A stretch of DNA of 64,000 bases from Nocardiopsis sp. N85 (GTDB taxonomy: Bacteria > Actinomycetota > Actinomycetes > Streptosporangiales > Streptosporangiaceae): assembly GCF_028882275.1 (NCBI RefSeq), contig NZ_JARBUT010000014.1, forward strand, positions 62,001 to 126,000, written 5' to 3'. The translations under genes and the position numbers were made by a program. Positions 27,827-38,820 of the stretch are shown piece by piece. Position 1 is the stretch's first letter. Each line of letters starts with the position of its first letter. The notes beneath the pieces are model-generated. The model searched no databases and was not told the DNA's origin. It saw nothing but the letters and a program-made list of their open reading frames with translations.

Positions 27827-28272
27827 GACCGCGCGGCCCGCACGGACCCGGACTCGCCCCGCGCCTCCCGGGCCGACGGCGCGCGGGCCCCGTGCGAGCC
27901 GGTCTCCCCCTCGGCGGGGCCTCCCGGCCCCGCCCGCCCGACCTCCCCGTCGAAGGGGCGCCTTCCCCGCGCCCCCGACCACGGCGGGGGACCGGAGCGT
28001 CCCGACCGCAGTCCCTCCGTGGCCGGGCCGCGTCCGTGCCGTGCTCCGGCCGCACCTCCCCCGTGGCCGGGGCACGGCGATCATCCACACGCCTTCTCGG
28101 CGGGCGCGGGGGCGTCCCGTCGTCCGGGACGGAGCCGGCGGGCGCGTCCCGCCCCGTGGCCGGGACGCGCCTTCCCGTTCCCCTCCCCGGTCCTCGCGGG
28201 GCCGCGGTGCCCGGACGGGTCCGGGAGACGGACCGCGCCGGCCGGGGAGAGCGACCCGTGCGGTGTCCGGGT
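27827..28272. other. Gene-poor GC-rich gap
   Basis: About 445 bp with only Pro/Arg/Gly-type shadow frames. It is the downstream side of both flanking genes. I see no clear terminator stem with a perfect long arm. Confidence 0.5.
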
Positions 28273-29076
28273 TCAGGAGCGCGGGGTGTCCGGGGCCGCG
28301 GGGACCGCACCGGAGCCGGGGCCCGCCTCCACCGCCGCCAGGGCCGCGCCGACGATGCCCGCCGTGTTGCGCAGCTCGGCCGGAATGATGGGGGTGCGGA
28401 TGTCCAGCAGGGGTAGGAACTTCTCGGACTTGCGGCTCACCCCGCCCCCGACCACGATCAGGTCCGGCCAGAGCAGGTCCTCCAGCACCCGGTAATAGCG
28501 CTGGAGCCGTTCGTGCGCCCACTCGTGGTACGACAGCCGGTCGCGCTCCTTGGCCCCGGAGGAGGCCTTGGATTCGGCGTCGTGGCCGTCGATCTCCAGG
28601 TGCCCGAACTCGGTGTTGGGCACCAGCCGTCCGTCCACCACCAGCGCCGTGCCGATCCCCGTGCCCAGGGTCGTCATCAGCACCACCCCCATCACGTCCT
28701 TGGCGGCGCCGTAGCGGGCCTCGGCGACGGCCGCGGCGTCGGCGTCGTTGAGCAGCCGCACCGGCCGTTCCGTGACCCGTGAGAACAGGCTCCGGGCGTC
28801 GGTGCCGATCCAGCTCTTGTTCAGGTTGGCGGCGGTGCGCACCACCCCGTTCTGCACCACGCCGGGGAAGGTGACACCCAGGGGGACGTCGACGGTCTCG
28901 GGGAAGTGCGCGGCGATCTCGCCCACGATCTCGGCGATCTCCTCGGGGCCGGCGTTGTGGGGGGTGGGGATCTTCAGGCGCTCCTTGAGGAACTCTCCGG
29001 TGGCCAGATCGACCGGTGCCCCCTTGATGCCGCTGCCGCCGATGTCGATCCCCAGCCCGGTGGTCGGCTGTGACAT
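28273..29076 (-). CDS. ppgK: Polyphosphate glucokinase (ROK-type)
   Basis: 267 residues. Opens [33 protein letters not shown], the phosphate-1 motif with the PPGK-typical KIPTP. Further landmarks are [44 protein letters not shown] and FGHLEIDG. The family phosphorylates glucose with inorganic polyphosphate (and ATP). ATG 29076 has GAGG upstream; the frame extends to 29157 without a ribosome site. Divergent from trmI. The assignment rests on the overall pattern, which matches mycobacterial PPGK better than ordinary glucokinases. Confidence 0.92.
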   Translation of the reverse strand: MSQPTTGLGIDIGGSGIKGAPVDLATGEFLKERLKIPTPHNAGPEEIAEIVGEIAAHFPETVDVPLGVTFPGVVQNGVVRTAANLNKSWIGTDARSLFSRVTERPVRLLNDADAAAVAEARYGAAKDVMGVVLMTTLGTGIGTALVVDGRLVPNTEFGHLEIDGHDAESKASSGAKERDRLSYHEWAHERLQRYYRVLEDLLWPDLIVVGGGVSRKSEKFLPLLDIRTPIIPAELRNTAGIVGAALAAVEAGPGSGAVPAAPDTPRS

Positions 29077-29306
29077 GAGTCCTCGTCTCCGTGGTCCGTG
29101 GGTCCGCGGGTCTCGACCCGCAGGGCTGATACTGCCCTGCCCGGTGGGGCTTCGCACACGATCGGCGGTGTCGGGGCGCGTAATCGCCCCGTTCCGGCGG
29201 CCCGTCGCCGCCCCGGGACGGCGACGGATGTGCGCGGATGGTGTCGGCGGACCGATACGCTGGGCGATCGCCCCGACCGAACGAACCTGGGAAGACGAGA
29301 GCGACG

Positions 29307-30359
29307 TTGACCGGTATCCATGGCCGCCGTGGTCCCTTCACCGACGGTGACACCGTGCAGTTGACCGACCCCAAGGGTCGTATGCACACGATCACCCTCC
29401 GCGATGGAGGCACCTTCCATTCCCACAAGGGCAAGGTCGAACACGCCGACCTCATCGGCCGGCCCGAGGGCAGTGTGGTGCGCTCCAACACCGGCACCGC
29501 CTATGTGGCCCTGCGCCCTCTGCTCATCGACTACACCCTGTCCATGAAGCGCGGGGCGACCATCGTCTACCCCAAGGACGCCGCCCAGGTGTTGGTGGAG
29601 GCCGACATCTTCCCCGGAGCCCGGGTCGTGGAGGCCGGGGCGGGGTCGGGCGCCATGTCCAGCTGGCTGCTGCGCGCGGTCGGCGAGAACGGCATGGTGC
29701 ACTCCTACGAGCGTCGCGCCGACTTCGCGGAGATCGCCCGCAAGAACGTCGAGCGGTTCTACGGCGGCCCCCACCCGGCGTGGAAGCTGACCGTCGGCGA
29801 CCTGGTCGAGGAGCTGGACGAGACCGACGTCGACCGGATCTTCCTGGACATGCTGGCCCCCTGGGAGTGCCTCGACGCCGTCGCGAAGGCGCTGATCCCC
29901 GGCGGGCTGCTGTGCTGCTACGTGGCCACCACCACCCAGCTCTCGCGCGTGGTGGAGGAGCTGCGCGAGGACGACCGGTTCTACGAGCCGCGTTCGTGGG
30001 AGACGATGCTGCGGACCTGGCACGTGGAGGGTCTGGCGGTGCGCCCCGACCACCGCATGATCGGCCACACCGGGTTCCTGGTGGTCGCCCGCCGCCTGGC
30101 CGACGGGGTGGAGGCGCCCGAGCGCCGTCGCCGCCCGGCCAAGGGCGCCTACGGCCAGGACTACGAGGCCGCGCGTGCCGCCGCCGGTGCCGCCTCCGCC
30201 GGGCCGACGTCGGCCGTGCGGGAGCCGCAGGCCCCGCGGGCGCCCGCCGAGGAGGTGGCGTCGGAGACGCCCGCGGAGGCCGTCGAGGAGACGGCGCCGA
30301 AGCCGGAGGGGGAGGCCGGGACGGCCGCCTCGGAGGCCGCCGGACCCACCGCCGAGTGA
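29307..30359 (+). CDS. trmI: tRNA (adenine-58-N1)-methyltransferase TrmI
   Basis: 350 residues. The N-terminal beta domain reads [21 protein letters not shown] and [15 protein letters not shown]. The SAM site is [25 protein letters not shown] with [17 protein letters not shown], and the catalytic-side motif is [17 protein letters not shown]. The enzyme makes m1A58 in tRNA T-loops as a tetramer. The C-terminal about 70 residues are a low-complexity Ala/Glu/Pro tail absent from Rv2118c. The TTG at 29307 fits the homologue start and sits just after a TACGCT box (29256-29261); a GTG at 29238 would lie upstream of that promoter. Classic neighbour of arc. Confidence 0.92.
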   Translation: MTGIHGRRGPFTDGDTVQLTDPKGRMHTITLRDGGTFHSHKGKVEHADLIGRPEGSVVRSNTGTAYVALRPLLIDYTLSMKRGATIVYPKDAAQVLVEADIFPGARVVEAGAGSGAMSSWLLRAVGENGMVHSYERRADFAEIARKNVERFYGGPHPAWKLTVGDLVEELDETDVDRIFLDMLAPWECLDAVAKALIPGGLLCCYVATTTQLSRVVEELREDDRFYEPRSWETMLRTWHVEGLAVRPDHRMIGHTGFLVVARRLADGVEAPERRRRPAKGAYGQDYEAARAAAGAASAGPTSAVREPQAPRAPAEEVASETPAEAVEETAPKPEGEAGTAASEAAGPTAE

Positions 30360-30437
30360 TCCGAACGCGGAACCCCCTGGCCCGCACCGGTCACCCGGTG
30401 CCGCGTGCGTTCCGGTAGGAGTTCAGCCGAAAAACAC

Positions 30438-30476
30438 CGAAGGCCCGTCCGGAACCTGGATCCGGGCGGGCCTTCG
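30438..30476 (+). terminator. Terminator-like hairpin between trmI and arc
   Basis: A 15-bp stem (CGAAGGCCCGTCCGG at 30438-30452; complement at 30462-30476 with one G-T pair), about 80 nt after trmI. It implies that arc has its own promoter. Confidence 0.7.
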
Positions 30477-30784
30477 TGTACGCGCGGTGAGGGCGGACCG
30501 CGGCCGCCCTGCCCATCCTTCGCGGGGCGTAAACATGTGCGTTTCATCGGCGGCGACGTGCGCGGCGACGCCGCGCCGGCCAGGGGCGACGGCGTGACCG
30601 AACCTCTCCCCGGAGGTTACTTTCTCATTACGTCGGGTCATCCTGTAGCACTGTGACCTGCGATGACGCAAGACCTGGAAATGAGGCCTACGACACTCGT
30701 CCACGCTGGGAGGTTAGGAATCGGGCACGGGTAGGTAGGCTCCCGAGTAGTCGTAGTCGTCCTTCTCATAGGGAGGTGGCGGAC

Positions 30785-32545
30785 GTGGCCGAGCGCGATG
30801 ATGAGCGTCAGAGCGACCGGGACCGTGAAGTCGCTGAACTCACGGCCCAGGTCTCCTACATGGAAAAGGAACTCAGCGTGGTTCGGCGTAAGCTCGCCGA
30901 TTCGCCCCGACATGTACGCCTCCTGGAGGAACGGCTCAGGGAGGCCCAGGCCAATCTCGCCGCCGCCAACGGGCAGAACGAGCGTCTGGTCTCCACCCTC
31001 AAGGAGGCCCGCGAACAGATCGTGGCGCTCAAGGAGGAGGTCGACCGGCTGGCGCAGCCGCCGTCCGGCTTCGGTGTCTTCTTGGGCGTGCGCGAGGACG
31101 AGACCGTCGAGATCTTCACCAACGGCCGCAAGATGCGGGTCAACGTGAGCCCCTCGGTGGACCTGGACGCGCTGCGCCCGGGCCAGGAGGTCATGCTCAA
31201 CGAGGCCTTCAACGTGGTCGAGGTGGAGTCCTTCGAGACGGTCGGCGAGGTCGTCATGCTCAAGGAGATCCTTGAGGACGGCGAACGCGCCCTGGTCATC
31301 TCGCACCACGACGAGGAGCGCATCGTCCGCCTCGCGGACCCGCTGCGCGACGAGCCCATCCGACCGGGTGACTCCCTGCTGCTGGAGACCCGCTCGGGGT
31401 ACGTGTACGAGCGCATCCCCAAGTCGGAGGTGGAGGAGCTCATCCTGGAGGAGGTGCCCGACATCTCCTACACCGACATCGGTGGCCTGGCCGGGCAGAT
31501 CGAGCTCATCCGCGACGCGGTCGAGCTTCCCTACCTGCACAAGGACCTGTTCCGCGAGCACCAGCTGCGCGCCCCCAAGGGCGTACTGCTGTACGGCCCG
31601 CCCGGGTGCGGTAAGACGCTCATCGCCAAGGCGGTCGCCAACTCGCTGGCCAAACAGGTCGCCGAGCGCACCGGCCGCGACGTCGGCAAGAGCTTCTTCC
31701 TCAACATCAAGGGCCCGGAGTTGCTCAACAAGTACGTCGGCGAGACCGAGCGGCACATCCGCCTGGTCTTCCAGCGGGCTCGTGAGAAAGCGTCCGAGGG
31801 CACCCCGGTCATCGTTTTCTTCGACGAGATGGACTCCATCTTCCGCACCCGTGGCTCGGGCGTGTCCTCCGACGTGGAGAACACGATCGTGCCGCAGCTG
31901 TTGAGCGAGATCGACGGTGTGGAGGGTCTGGAGAACGTCATCGTCATCGGCGCCTCCAACCGCGAGGACATGATCGACCCGGCGATCCTGAGGCCCGGCC
32001 GGCTGGACGTCAAGATCAAGATCGAGCGGCCCGACGCCGAGGCGGCCCGGGACATCTTCGCCAAGTACATCCTCGTGGATCTGCCTCTCCACGAGGACGA
32101 CATGGCCGAGCACGGCGGTTCGGCCAAGGCCACGGTGGACGCCATGATCCAGACGGTCGTGGAACGGATGTACACCGAGGGCGAGGAGAACCGGTTCCTG
32201 GAGGTCACCTACGCCAACGGTGACAAGGAGGTCCTGTACTTCAAGGACTTCAACTCCGGCGCCATGATCGAGAACATCGTCTCGCGGGCCAAGAAGATGG
32301 CCATCAAGGACTTCATCGACCACGACTCCAAGGGCATCCGGGTCGCGCACCTGCTCCAGGCGTGCGTCGACGAGTTCAGCGAGAACGAGGACCTGCCCAA
32401 CACCACCAACCCCGACGACTGGGCGCGGATCTCCGGCAAGAAGGGCGAGCGCATCGTCTACATCCGGACCCTCGTCACGGGCAAGAAGGGCGCGGACTCC
32501 GGGCGGAGCATCGACACGGTGGCCAACACCGGCCAGTACCTGTAG
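30785..32545 (+). CDS. arc: Proteasome-associated AAA ATPase (ARC/Mpa)
   Basis: 586 residues. The N-terminal coiled coil spans about residues 15-75 ([29 protein letters not shown] and on) and captures Pup. Two OB domains follow ([35 protein letters not shown]). The AAA module has Walker A GPPGCGKT near residue 270, Walker [11 protein letters not shown] near 342, and the arginine-finger region [17 protein letters not shown]. It ends NTGQYL, the GQYL tail that docks into the 20S core. GTG 30785 is 9 nt after GGGAGG. It unfolds pupylated proteins for PrcA/PrcB. A terminator follows. Confidence 0.97.
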   Translation: MAERDDERQSDRDREVAELTAQVSYMEKELSVVRRKLADSPRHVRLLEERLREAQANLAAANGQNERLVSTLKEAREQIVALKEEVDRLAQPPSGFGVFLGVREDETVEIFTNGRKMRVNVSPSVDLDALRPGQEVMLNEAFNVVEVESFETVGEVVMLKEILEDGERALVISHHDEERIVRLADPLRDEPIRPGDSLLLETRSGYVYERIPKSEVEELILEEVPDISYTDIGGLAGQIELIRDAVELPYLHKDLFREHQLRAPKGVLLYGPPGCGKTLIAKAVANSLAKQVAERTGRDVGKSFFLNIKGPELLNKYVGETERHIRLVFQRAREKASEGTPVIVFFDEMDSIFRTRGSGVSSDVENTIVPQLLSEIDGVEGLENVIVIGASNREDMIDPAILRPGRLDVKIKIERPDAEAARDIFAKYILVDLPLHEDDMAEHGGSAKATVDAMIQTVVERMYTEGEENRFLEVTYANGDKEVLYFKDFNSGAMIENIVSRAKKMAIKDFIDHDSKGIRVAHLLQACVDEFSENEDLPNTTNPDDWARISGKKGERIVYIRTLVTGKKGADSGRSIDTVANTGQYL

Positions 32546-32570
32546 CGACGCACCCGTACCACTCCTCGTG

Positions 32571-32600
32571 GGGGCCGACCGGACCACCGGTCGGCCCCTT
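32571..32600 (+). terminator. Terminator after arc
   Basis: Perfect 12-bp inverted repeat (GGGGCCGACCGG at 32571-32582, complement at 32587-32598), 4-nt loop, followed by TT. Confidence 0.8.
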
Positions 32601-32823
32601 CGCGTGCCGGTCGCCGGGGCCGGGAGGGCGTTCGACGCCTCTCCGGTCCGCGGGCGGGCAGGGGGGTGCCCCGTCGTCCTCTCGGAGAGCACCGACGGTG
32701 ACCGTCGAGGGTGGACCCGGGAGGGCGTGGTGGCGGCCGTCACCACGGGAAGGGTCTGAGCGGGCGTGTGCGCCACGTGGCCCGTCCCGGAGCCGACCGG
32801 CCGGGGCCGGGGCCCCGGCCGGG

Positions 32824-33477
32824 TCAGGTCAGGGCGGTGAACAGGATCGCGGCGGTCGCGCCGAGCAGGCCGCCCACCACCACCTGGGCGGGGGTGTGGG
32901 CGCGCAGGTGCACCCGCGACCAGCCCGCCGCCAGCGCCGCCAGCGCGGCCGGGACGCCCGCCCACGGGCCGTACAGCAGCGCGGCCAGGGTCGCGCCCGT
33001 CACGACGGTGAGCGCGTGCACGGACACCTTCCAGCCGCCGCGGTCGGTGACCGCCCACACCACGGCCAGGGTCGCGCACATCACCAGCGCCAGGACCAGC
33101 AGTTCCACCGGGCCGCGGAAGACGGCGCCCACGGCCGCGCCGGTCAGCACGGAGGCGACCGCCACCGCGATCGGCCAGCGGCGGTGCGCCGGGTCGGGGA
33201 CGTGGTGGTCGGTCCACCAGCCGCGCCGTTGTCCCAGCAGCAGGAAGCCCAGGGGGATCGCGGCCCCGAAGAGCACCGCCACCGCCGCCCACAGGAGCCC
33301 CGAGGCGGGCGTCGGGGCGGCGGCGAAGGCGACCATGGCCCCGATCGCGGCCGTCGCCACGGCGGGGGCGAAAAGTTCGGTGACCACCAGCGCGCACCGG
33401 GTGGAGAGCGGAACGGTCCGGGCTGGAGCGGTAGGGGACAATGGGCACCTTCCGGGCGTGCGGCGGGACGCGTCCAT
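32824..33477 (-). CDS. PAP2-like membrane protein with weak catalytic motifs
   Basis: 217 residues with about six hydrophobic helices (ALVVTELFAPAVATAAIGAMVAFAAAP, GLLWAAVAVLFGAAIPLGFLLLG and others). The C-terminal GWSRVHLRAHTPAQVVVGGLLGA resembles motif 3 of PAP2 phosphatases (SRxxxxxHxxxD), but the Asp is replaced by Gln. The region of motif 2 reads SVHALTVVTGA instead of PSGH. It could be a lipid phosphatase or an inactive relative. ATG 33477 is used because the upstream extension of the frame is Arg/Pro-rich. It lies antisense between arc and dop, a place where such genes are not core members of the proteasome locus. Confidence 0.75.
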   Translation of the reverse strand: MDASRRTPGRCPLSPTAPARTVPLSTRCALVVTELFAPAVATAAIGAMVAFAAAPTPASGLLWAAVAVLFGAAIPLGFLLLGQRRGWWTDHHVPDPAHRRWPIAVAVASVLTGAAVGAVFRGPVELLVLALVMCATLAVVWAVTDRGGWKVSVHALTVVTGATLAALLYGPWAGVPAALAALAAGWSRVHLRAHTPAQVVVGGLLGATAAILFTALT

Positions 33478-33783
33478 TGTGTCGCCGCCCCGATGCCCCG
33501 TCGTCTCCGGGGGCGGCCGAGGGCGCTCCGGCGCACCGTTCCGCCGAAGGCCACGGCGGGGCCGGAGGAGGAACGGCGGTGACAGGGCGCGGAGGGGGCG
33601 CGGCGCGGGCGGCCGGCTTTTTCGGAGAAACGGCCGGGAACCTTTTCCCCGCCTTTGGAAAGACCGACCGACCTGCGATGACAACGGCACGCCGGGGGCT
33701 CGGGAACTCCCGCGAAGACGGCACTTGGGCCACAATCGACGCGGAGGCGTTCAAGATCAAGCCTTGGTGGATAACCTCTCACC

Positions 33784-35301
33784 ATGAGTGTGCGGCGGAT
33801 TATGGGTATCGAGACCGAGTACGGGATCTCCGTGCCGGGCAACCCCGGGGCCAACGCGATGGTCACCTCCACCCAGGTGGTCAACGCCTATCTGGCCGCC
33901 TCGGCGGCCCGGGCACGGCGGGCACGATGGGACTTCGAGGAGGAGAATCCGCTGCGCGACGCGCGCGGCTTCGACCTGGCGCGTGAGGTGGCCGACCCCA
34001 CGCAGCTCACCGACGAGGATCTGGGGTTGGCCAACGTCATCCTCACCAACGGGGCGCGGCTGTACGTGGACCACGCCCACCCGGAGTACTCGGCGCCCGA
34101 GGTCACCAACCCGCGCGACGCGGTGCTGTGGGACAAGGCGGGTGAGCGGGTGATGGCCGACGCGGCGGCCCGGGCGGGCGCCACACCGGGGATCGAGCCG
34201 ATCCAGCTGTACAAGAACAACACCGACAACAAGGGCGCCTCCTACGGGTGCCACGAGAACTACCTGATGCGGCGGTCGACGCCGTTCGGCGACATCGTCC
34301 GTCACCTCATCCCGTTCTTCGTGTCCCGCCAGGTGGTGGTGGGCTCCGGCAAGGTGGGGATCGGCTCCGACGGGCAGGGCACCGGTTTCCAGATCTCGCA
34401 GCGCGCGGACTTCTTCGAGGTCGAGGTGGGGCTGGAGACCACCTTGAAGCGCCCCATCATCAACACGCGGGACGAACCCCACGCCGACCCGGACAAGTAC
34501 CGGCGGCTGCACGTGATCATCGGCGACGCCAACATGAGCGAGATCTCCACGTACCTCAAGTTGGGGACGACGGCGTTGGTCCTGTCGATGATCGAGGACG
34601 GGTTCATCAGTGTGGACCTGTCGCTGGAGACGCCGGTGGCGGACCTGCGGGCGGTCTCCCACGACCCGACGCTGGCGCACCGGGTGAAGCTGCGCGACGG
34701 CCGGCGCATGACGGCGCTGGAGTTGCAGCGGGAGTACCTGGACCAGGCGCGCAAGTACGTGGAGGACCGGTTCGGGACCGACGTGGACCCGGACACGGTG
34801 GACGTGCTGAACCGGTGGGAGTCGGTGCTGACCCGGCTGGGGAGCGATCCGATGAGCCTGGCCGACGAGCTGGACTGGGTGGCCAAGCTGAAGGTGCTGG
34901 AGGGGTACCGGTCGCGGGACGGGCTGGACTGGTCGCACCCGCGGTTGCAGCTGGTGGACCTCCAGTACTCGGACGTGCGGTCGGACAAGGGGATCTACAA
35001 CCGGTTGGTGGCGCGCGGGCGGATCAAGCGGTTGCTGGACGAGCCCCATGTGCAGCGGGCCGTCACGGAGCCGCCGGAGGACACCCGGGCGTACTTCCGG
35101 GGACGGTGCCTGGCGAAGTACGCGGACTCGGTGGCGGCGGCGTCGTGGGACTCGGTGATCTTCGACCTGCCGGGGTACGACTCGTTGCAGCGGGTGCCCA
35201 CCCTGGAGCCCCGCCGGGGGACGAAGGAGCACGTGGGAGCACTGCTGGACGCCTCGGCCACGGCTGCGGACCTGGTGGCGGTGCTGTCGGGCAACCGCTA
35301 G
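33784..35301 (+). CDS. dop: Depupylase/Pup deamidase Dop
   Basis: 505 residues, the normal length. It opens [26 protein letters not shown], then [14 protein letters not shown] (the catalytic Asp lies in YVD), [39 protein letters not shown] and ends with the glutamine-synthetase-like C-domain. Dop converts the C-terminal Gln of Pup to Glu and removes Pup from substrates. It is told from PafA by ETEYG rather than ENEYG and by the insertion after that motif. No Shine-Dalgarno is evident before ATG 33784. It normally lies next to pup; here a strong terminator and about 15 kb of accessory DNA separate them. Confidence 0.96.
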   Translation: MSVRRIMGIETEYGISVPGNPGANAMVTSTQVVNAYLAASAARARRARWDFEEENPLRDARGFDLAREVADPTQLTDEDLGLANVILTNGARLYVDHAHPEYSAPEVTNPRDAVLWDKAGERVMADAAARAGATPGIEPIQLYKNNTDNKGASYGCHENYLMRRSTPFGDIVRHLIPFFVSRQVVVGSGKVGIGSDGQGTGFQISQRADFFEVEVGLETTLKRPIINTRDEPHADPDKYRRLHVIIGDANMSEISTYLKLGTTALVLSMIEDGFISVDLSLETPVADLRAVSHDPTLAHRVKLRDGRRMTALELQREYLDQARKYVEDRFGTDVDPDTVDVLNRWESVLTRLGSDPMSLADELDWVAKLKVLEGYRSRDGLDWSHPRLQLVDLQYSDVRSDKGIYNRLVARGRIKRLLDEPHVQRAVTEPPEDTRAYFRGRCLAKYADSVAAASWDSVIFDLPGYDSLQRVPTLEPRRGTKEHVGALLDASATAADLVAVLSGNR

Positions 35302-35312
35302 GCGAACGGGCA

Positions 35313-35340
35313 CGGGGGCACGGCCGAGGCCGTGCCCCCG
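35313..35340 (+). terminator. Terminator after dop
   Basis: Perfect 13-bp inverted repeat (CGGGGGCACGGCC at 35313-35325, complement at 35328-35340), 11 nt past the stop. It cuts dop off from downstream genes. Confidence 0.8.
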
Positions 35341-35550
35341 CCCATGCCCGGCCCCACGAAGCCGGGATGATCCCGTGGGCTTCCCGCGAGCGGCCCAGCG
35401 GGAGTCGCGATGAACCGGGGGTCGAAGCCGGACCCCACCTGAGGGAACCTCGCCGTTTCGCGGTCCGCGACTCGAATGACCTTCCGTGGACCTCTGGGGG
35501 TGACCGTTCTCCAGCGGTCGCCTTTTTCCGCTGTGCGGGGCGCCGACCGC

Positions 35551-35580
35551 TCGAAGGGTCGTGGTCTCCGGGGATAGGCT
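35551..35580 (+). promoter_or_regulatory. Possible promoter of the PPOX gene
   Basis: TCGAAG at 35551-35556 and TAGGCT at 35575-35580 with an 18-bp spacer, about 30 nt before the PPOX start at 35611. The rest of 35341-35550 shows no gene. Confidence 0.35.
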
Positions 35581-35610
35581 GAGGCCGTTTCCCGGTGAAG
35601 AGAGAGGCGC

Positions 35611-36090
35611 ATGAGTCCTTCGATCGCGACCAACACCACCGTCGACCTGCCAGGGCTGTTGGAGTTCATCCGGCCGAGGCACAACGCTCTGCTCATCACG
35701 CGCAGGGGTGACGGGGGGCCGCAGGCCTCACCGGTGACCTGCGGCGTGGACGCCCAGGGTCGGATCGTGGTGTCGACGTATCCGGAGCGGGCGAAGGCCC
35801 GCAACGCCGCACGCGACCCGCAGGTGAGCGTGGTGGTGCTGTCCGACTCCTTCGGCGAGGCCTGGGTCCAGGTCGACGGAGAGGCCGAGGTCATCGACGG
35901 TGAGGAGGCCGTGGAGCCGTTGGTGGAGTACTTCCGGGTGATCGCGGGGGAGCACCCGGACTGGGAGGAGTACCGGGAGGCGATGCGCCGCCAGGGGAAG
36001 GCGCTCGTCCGGGTGACCCCGAAGCGCTGGGGCCCGATCGCCACGGGAGGATTCCCCGCCGACCGTGTGCCGTCGCCGTCCGCCGACTGA
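35611..36090 (+). CDS. PPOX-class (F420-dependent) flavin/deazaflavin oxidoreductase
   Basis: 159 residues with the split-barrel pattern LPGLLEFIRPRHNALLITRRGDGGPQASPVTCGVDAQGRIVVSTYPERAKARNAARDPQVSVVVLSD, and the C-terminal EEYREAMRRQGKALVRVTPKRWG. This is the pyridoxamine-oxidase-like class in which many actinobacterial members use F420 or FMN. The substrate is not predictable. ATG 35611 has GAGAGAGG upstream. It is the last gene before the CRISPR leader and is not part of the conserved proteasome locus. Confidence 0.88.
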   Translation: MSPSIATNTTVDLPGLLEFIRPRHNALLITRRGDGGPQASPVTCGVDAQGRIVVSTYPERAKARNAARDPQVSVVVLSDSFGEAWVQVDGEAEVIDGEEAVEPLVEYFRVIAGEHPDWEEYREAMRRQGKALVRVTPKRWGPIATGGFPADRVPSPSAD

Positions 36091-36175
36091 GTTCGCGCCC
36101 GTGTCGCTTATGTCCGTTTCTTGAGAAGTTGCAAAATCGGCTGGTTTCCATTGGAATCCATGCAGGTCATGTAGC
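36091..36175 (+). promoter_or_regulatory. CRISPR leader
   Basis: The 85 bp between the PPOX stop and the first repeat is markedly AT-richer than its flanks (for example TTGAGAAGTTGCAAAATCGG). The position and composition suit a leader driving rightward transcription and new-spacer insertion at 36176. No integration-host-factor site was assigned. Confidence 0.65.
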
Positions 36176-38820
36176 GTGCTCCCCGCGCACGCGGGGATGG
36201 TCCCAGGCAGCGGCTACCCTAGCGGGCTTCATGTCGGTGCTCCCCGCGCACGCGGGGATGGTCCCGCACTCCGGGGACGGGGGAACGCACTGGGGAAGTG
36301 CTCCCCGCGCACGCGGGGATGGTCCCCCCGAGCGCCGGGGGGACGTCCGCTTCCGGATGTGCTCCCCGCGCACGCGGGGATGGTCCCCGGCCGCCCATCG
36401 ACGGCGGCGACACCTACCTGTGCTCCCCGCGCACGCGGGGATGGTCCCCGGCGCGGGCGGCAAACACCCTGCGGCTCTCTGTGCTCCCCGCGCACGCGGG
36501 GATGGTCCCACCTCTTCGTGGTGGTGCAGGGAACGGCCGCGGTGCTCCCCGCGCACGCGGGGATGGTCCCCGGGGGGGGACCGGCCCGGGGCTTGAGCAG
36601 ATGTGCTCCCCGCGCACGCGGGGATGGTCCCGATCCCGGTTGCGTTTGTCCGGGTCGTAGTGCAGTGCTCCCCGCGCACGCGGGGATGGTCCCAACAGGT
36701 GGTTGGGGGTGTTCGGGTCGACCGCGTGCTCCCCGCGCACGCGGGGATGGTCCCGCCGCGGGCATCATCGCCTGGGCGGTCGTGCTGTGCTCCCCGCGCA
36801 CGCGGGGATGGTCCCAACCCGGACGGCTACCGCACGGGCCGGAGAATGTGCTCCCCGCGCACGCGGGGATGGTCCCGCCGACAGGAGGCAGCTCACCGAG
36901 GCCCAGCGGTGCTCCCCGCGCACGCGGGGATGGTCCCATCGCGGTACCGCTCTTGTTGGGCAGAGCGCCGTGCTCCCCGCGCACGCGGGGATGGTCCCGT
37001 CTTGCCGGGGCCGTTCCGCGTGGTCGCAGTGTGCTCCCCGCGCACGCGGGGATGGTCCCTCCTCCACCAGGCAGGTGGGCTTGCCCGCGTCGTGCTCCCC
37101 GCGCACGCGGGGATGGTCCCGAGGGCCGCATGGTCCTCGCCCCCTTCAACGGGTGCTCCCCGCGCACGCGGGGATGGTCCCGCGAATGGTGTCGCCGGGA
37201 AAGACCTTGGGCTGTGCTCCCCGCGCACGCGGGGATGGTCCCATCGCGCGGTCGACCTTCAACGACTGGCGAGCGTGCTCCCCGCGCACGCGGGGATGGT
37301 CCCCAGGCGAGGCGGAGAGCGACGATGACGAGGGCGTGCTCCCCGCGCACGCGGGGATGGTCCCGTGTCCTGGGCGCGCACCCCGCACCGCGCCGAGTGC
37401 TCCCCGCGCACGCGGGGATGGTCCCGGGTTGGCCGGCGCGAACACCGACCCGCAGTCGTGCTCCCCGCGCACGCGGGGATGGTCCCTCTGAAAGGCAACA
37501 CATGAAGCTCGAAGTGAAGTGCTCCCCGCGCACGCGGGGATGGTCCCCGCGACCCCGACGCAGGAGGGGTCGGGACCGCGTGCTCCCCGCGCACGCGGGG
37601 ATGGTCCCGCCGCAGGCACCGGGCACCTGGGGGCGTTGGTGTGCTCCCCGCGCACGCGGGGATGGTCCCGGGTGCGCGGTGAACTGGGGTGCGGTGCTCC
37701 CCGCGCACGCGGGGATGGTCCCGGGGGTGGCAGCGGCAGGTCACCTACTTCGTGGTGCTCCCCGCGCACGCGGGGATGGTCCCTGGCTCGGTGTGTCCTC
37801 CTGGTCGTTCCGGGCGTGCTCCCCGCGCACGCGGGGATGGTCCCGTGCCCACCCCCATCGAGGTGACCGGGCTGAAGTGCTCCCCGCGCACGCGGGGATG
37901 GTCCCTCATCGCCGTCCCTACGCACCGTGACGGGCTTGTGCTCCCCGCGCACGCGGGGATGGTCCCGGGGCGTACGTGGCGGCCGCCCTCGACGCCGTGT
38001 GCTCCCCGCGCACGCGGGGATGGTCCCCCGTCCAGGTTCTCCAGGACGCGCACGTGCTCGTGCTCCCCGCGCACGCGGGGATGGTCCCGTCCGCAAGTCC
38101 CCGCTGACCACCGAGGTCGAGTGCTCCCCGCGCACGCGGGGATGGTCCCTACACCGAGAAGACCCAGTTCGCCCAGCACTGGTGCTCCCCGCGCACGCGG
38201 GGATGGTCCCGCGGAGATCAGCGTCCGGTACTCGTCGCCGTAGTGCTCCCCGCGCACGCGGGGATGGTCCCCGGACGGTGTCCGATCAGGAGACCCGGGT
38301 CGCGTGCTCCCCGCGCACGCGGGGATGGTCCCGAGGCGCTTTGCTTCTGCCTCAGCGACTCCGAGTGCTCCCCGCGCACGCGGGGATGGTCCCGGGCGTC
38401 TGGACGTCATCATCGAGCGCCTGGAGTGCTCCCCGCGCACGCGGGGATGGTCCCGGGACCCGCGTCGGACCGCGGGAGAAGTTCCAGTGCTCCCCGCGCA
38501 CGCGGGGATGGTCCCGCGCTGGCCCGCGACGTCAAGCTGATGGGACCGTGCTCCCCGCGCACGCGGGGATGGTCCCTCCCACCTCGACACGGCCTGGGAC
38601 ACCGGCCTGTGCTCCCCGCGCACGCGGGGATGGTCCCGTGCAAGAGTGCTCCCTGTGCCGCCCCTGGGAGTGCTCCCCGCGCACGCGGGGATGGTCCCGC
38701 GACCGTGGTCGTGGACTGGCTCAAGGACCGGTGCTCCCCGCGCACGCGGGGATGGTCCCTTCTTGAGGTTCGCCGGGCGCGGCATGCGGATGTGCTCCCC
38801 GCGCACGCGGGGATGGTCCC
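36176..38820 (+). CRISPR. CRISPR array, type I-E-like, 44 repeats and 43 spacers
   Basis: A 29-bp repeat starting GTGCTCCCCGCGCACGCGGG and ending GATGGTCCC occurs 44 times; by eye every copy is identical. It contains the stem CCCCGCG-CA-CGCGGGG. This form of repeat belongs to actinobacterial type I-E systems. By my count 41 spacers are 32 nt, one is 33 nt (36632-36664) and one is 24 nt (37670-37693). No two spacers look alike. There are no cas genes in the window on either side. Open frames translating as repeated AHAGMVP or ARGDGP are artefacts of the array. The last repeat is still perfect and directly abuts a truncated SDR gene. Confidence 0.98.

Noticed and set aside
32824-33477. Calling this gene a functional PAP2 phosphatase
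   Set aside because: Motif 2 (PSGH) and the final Asp of motif 3 are not present, so only a PAP2-like fold is claimed.
38638-38669. Spacer containing GTGCTCCC as a degenerate extra repeat
   Set aside because: Only eight bases match and the flanking repeats keep the normal 61-bp period, so it is an ordinary 32-nt spacer.
36176-38820. Long ORFs of repeated AHAGMVP/ARGDGP/TIPACAGST peptides on both strands
   Set aside because: They are translations of the CRISPR repeat, whose 61-bp period with spacers keeps frames open; no ribosome sites or protein-like composition.
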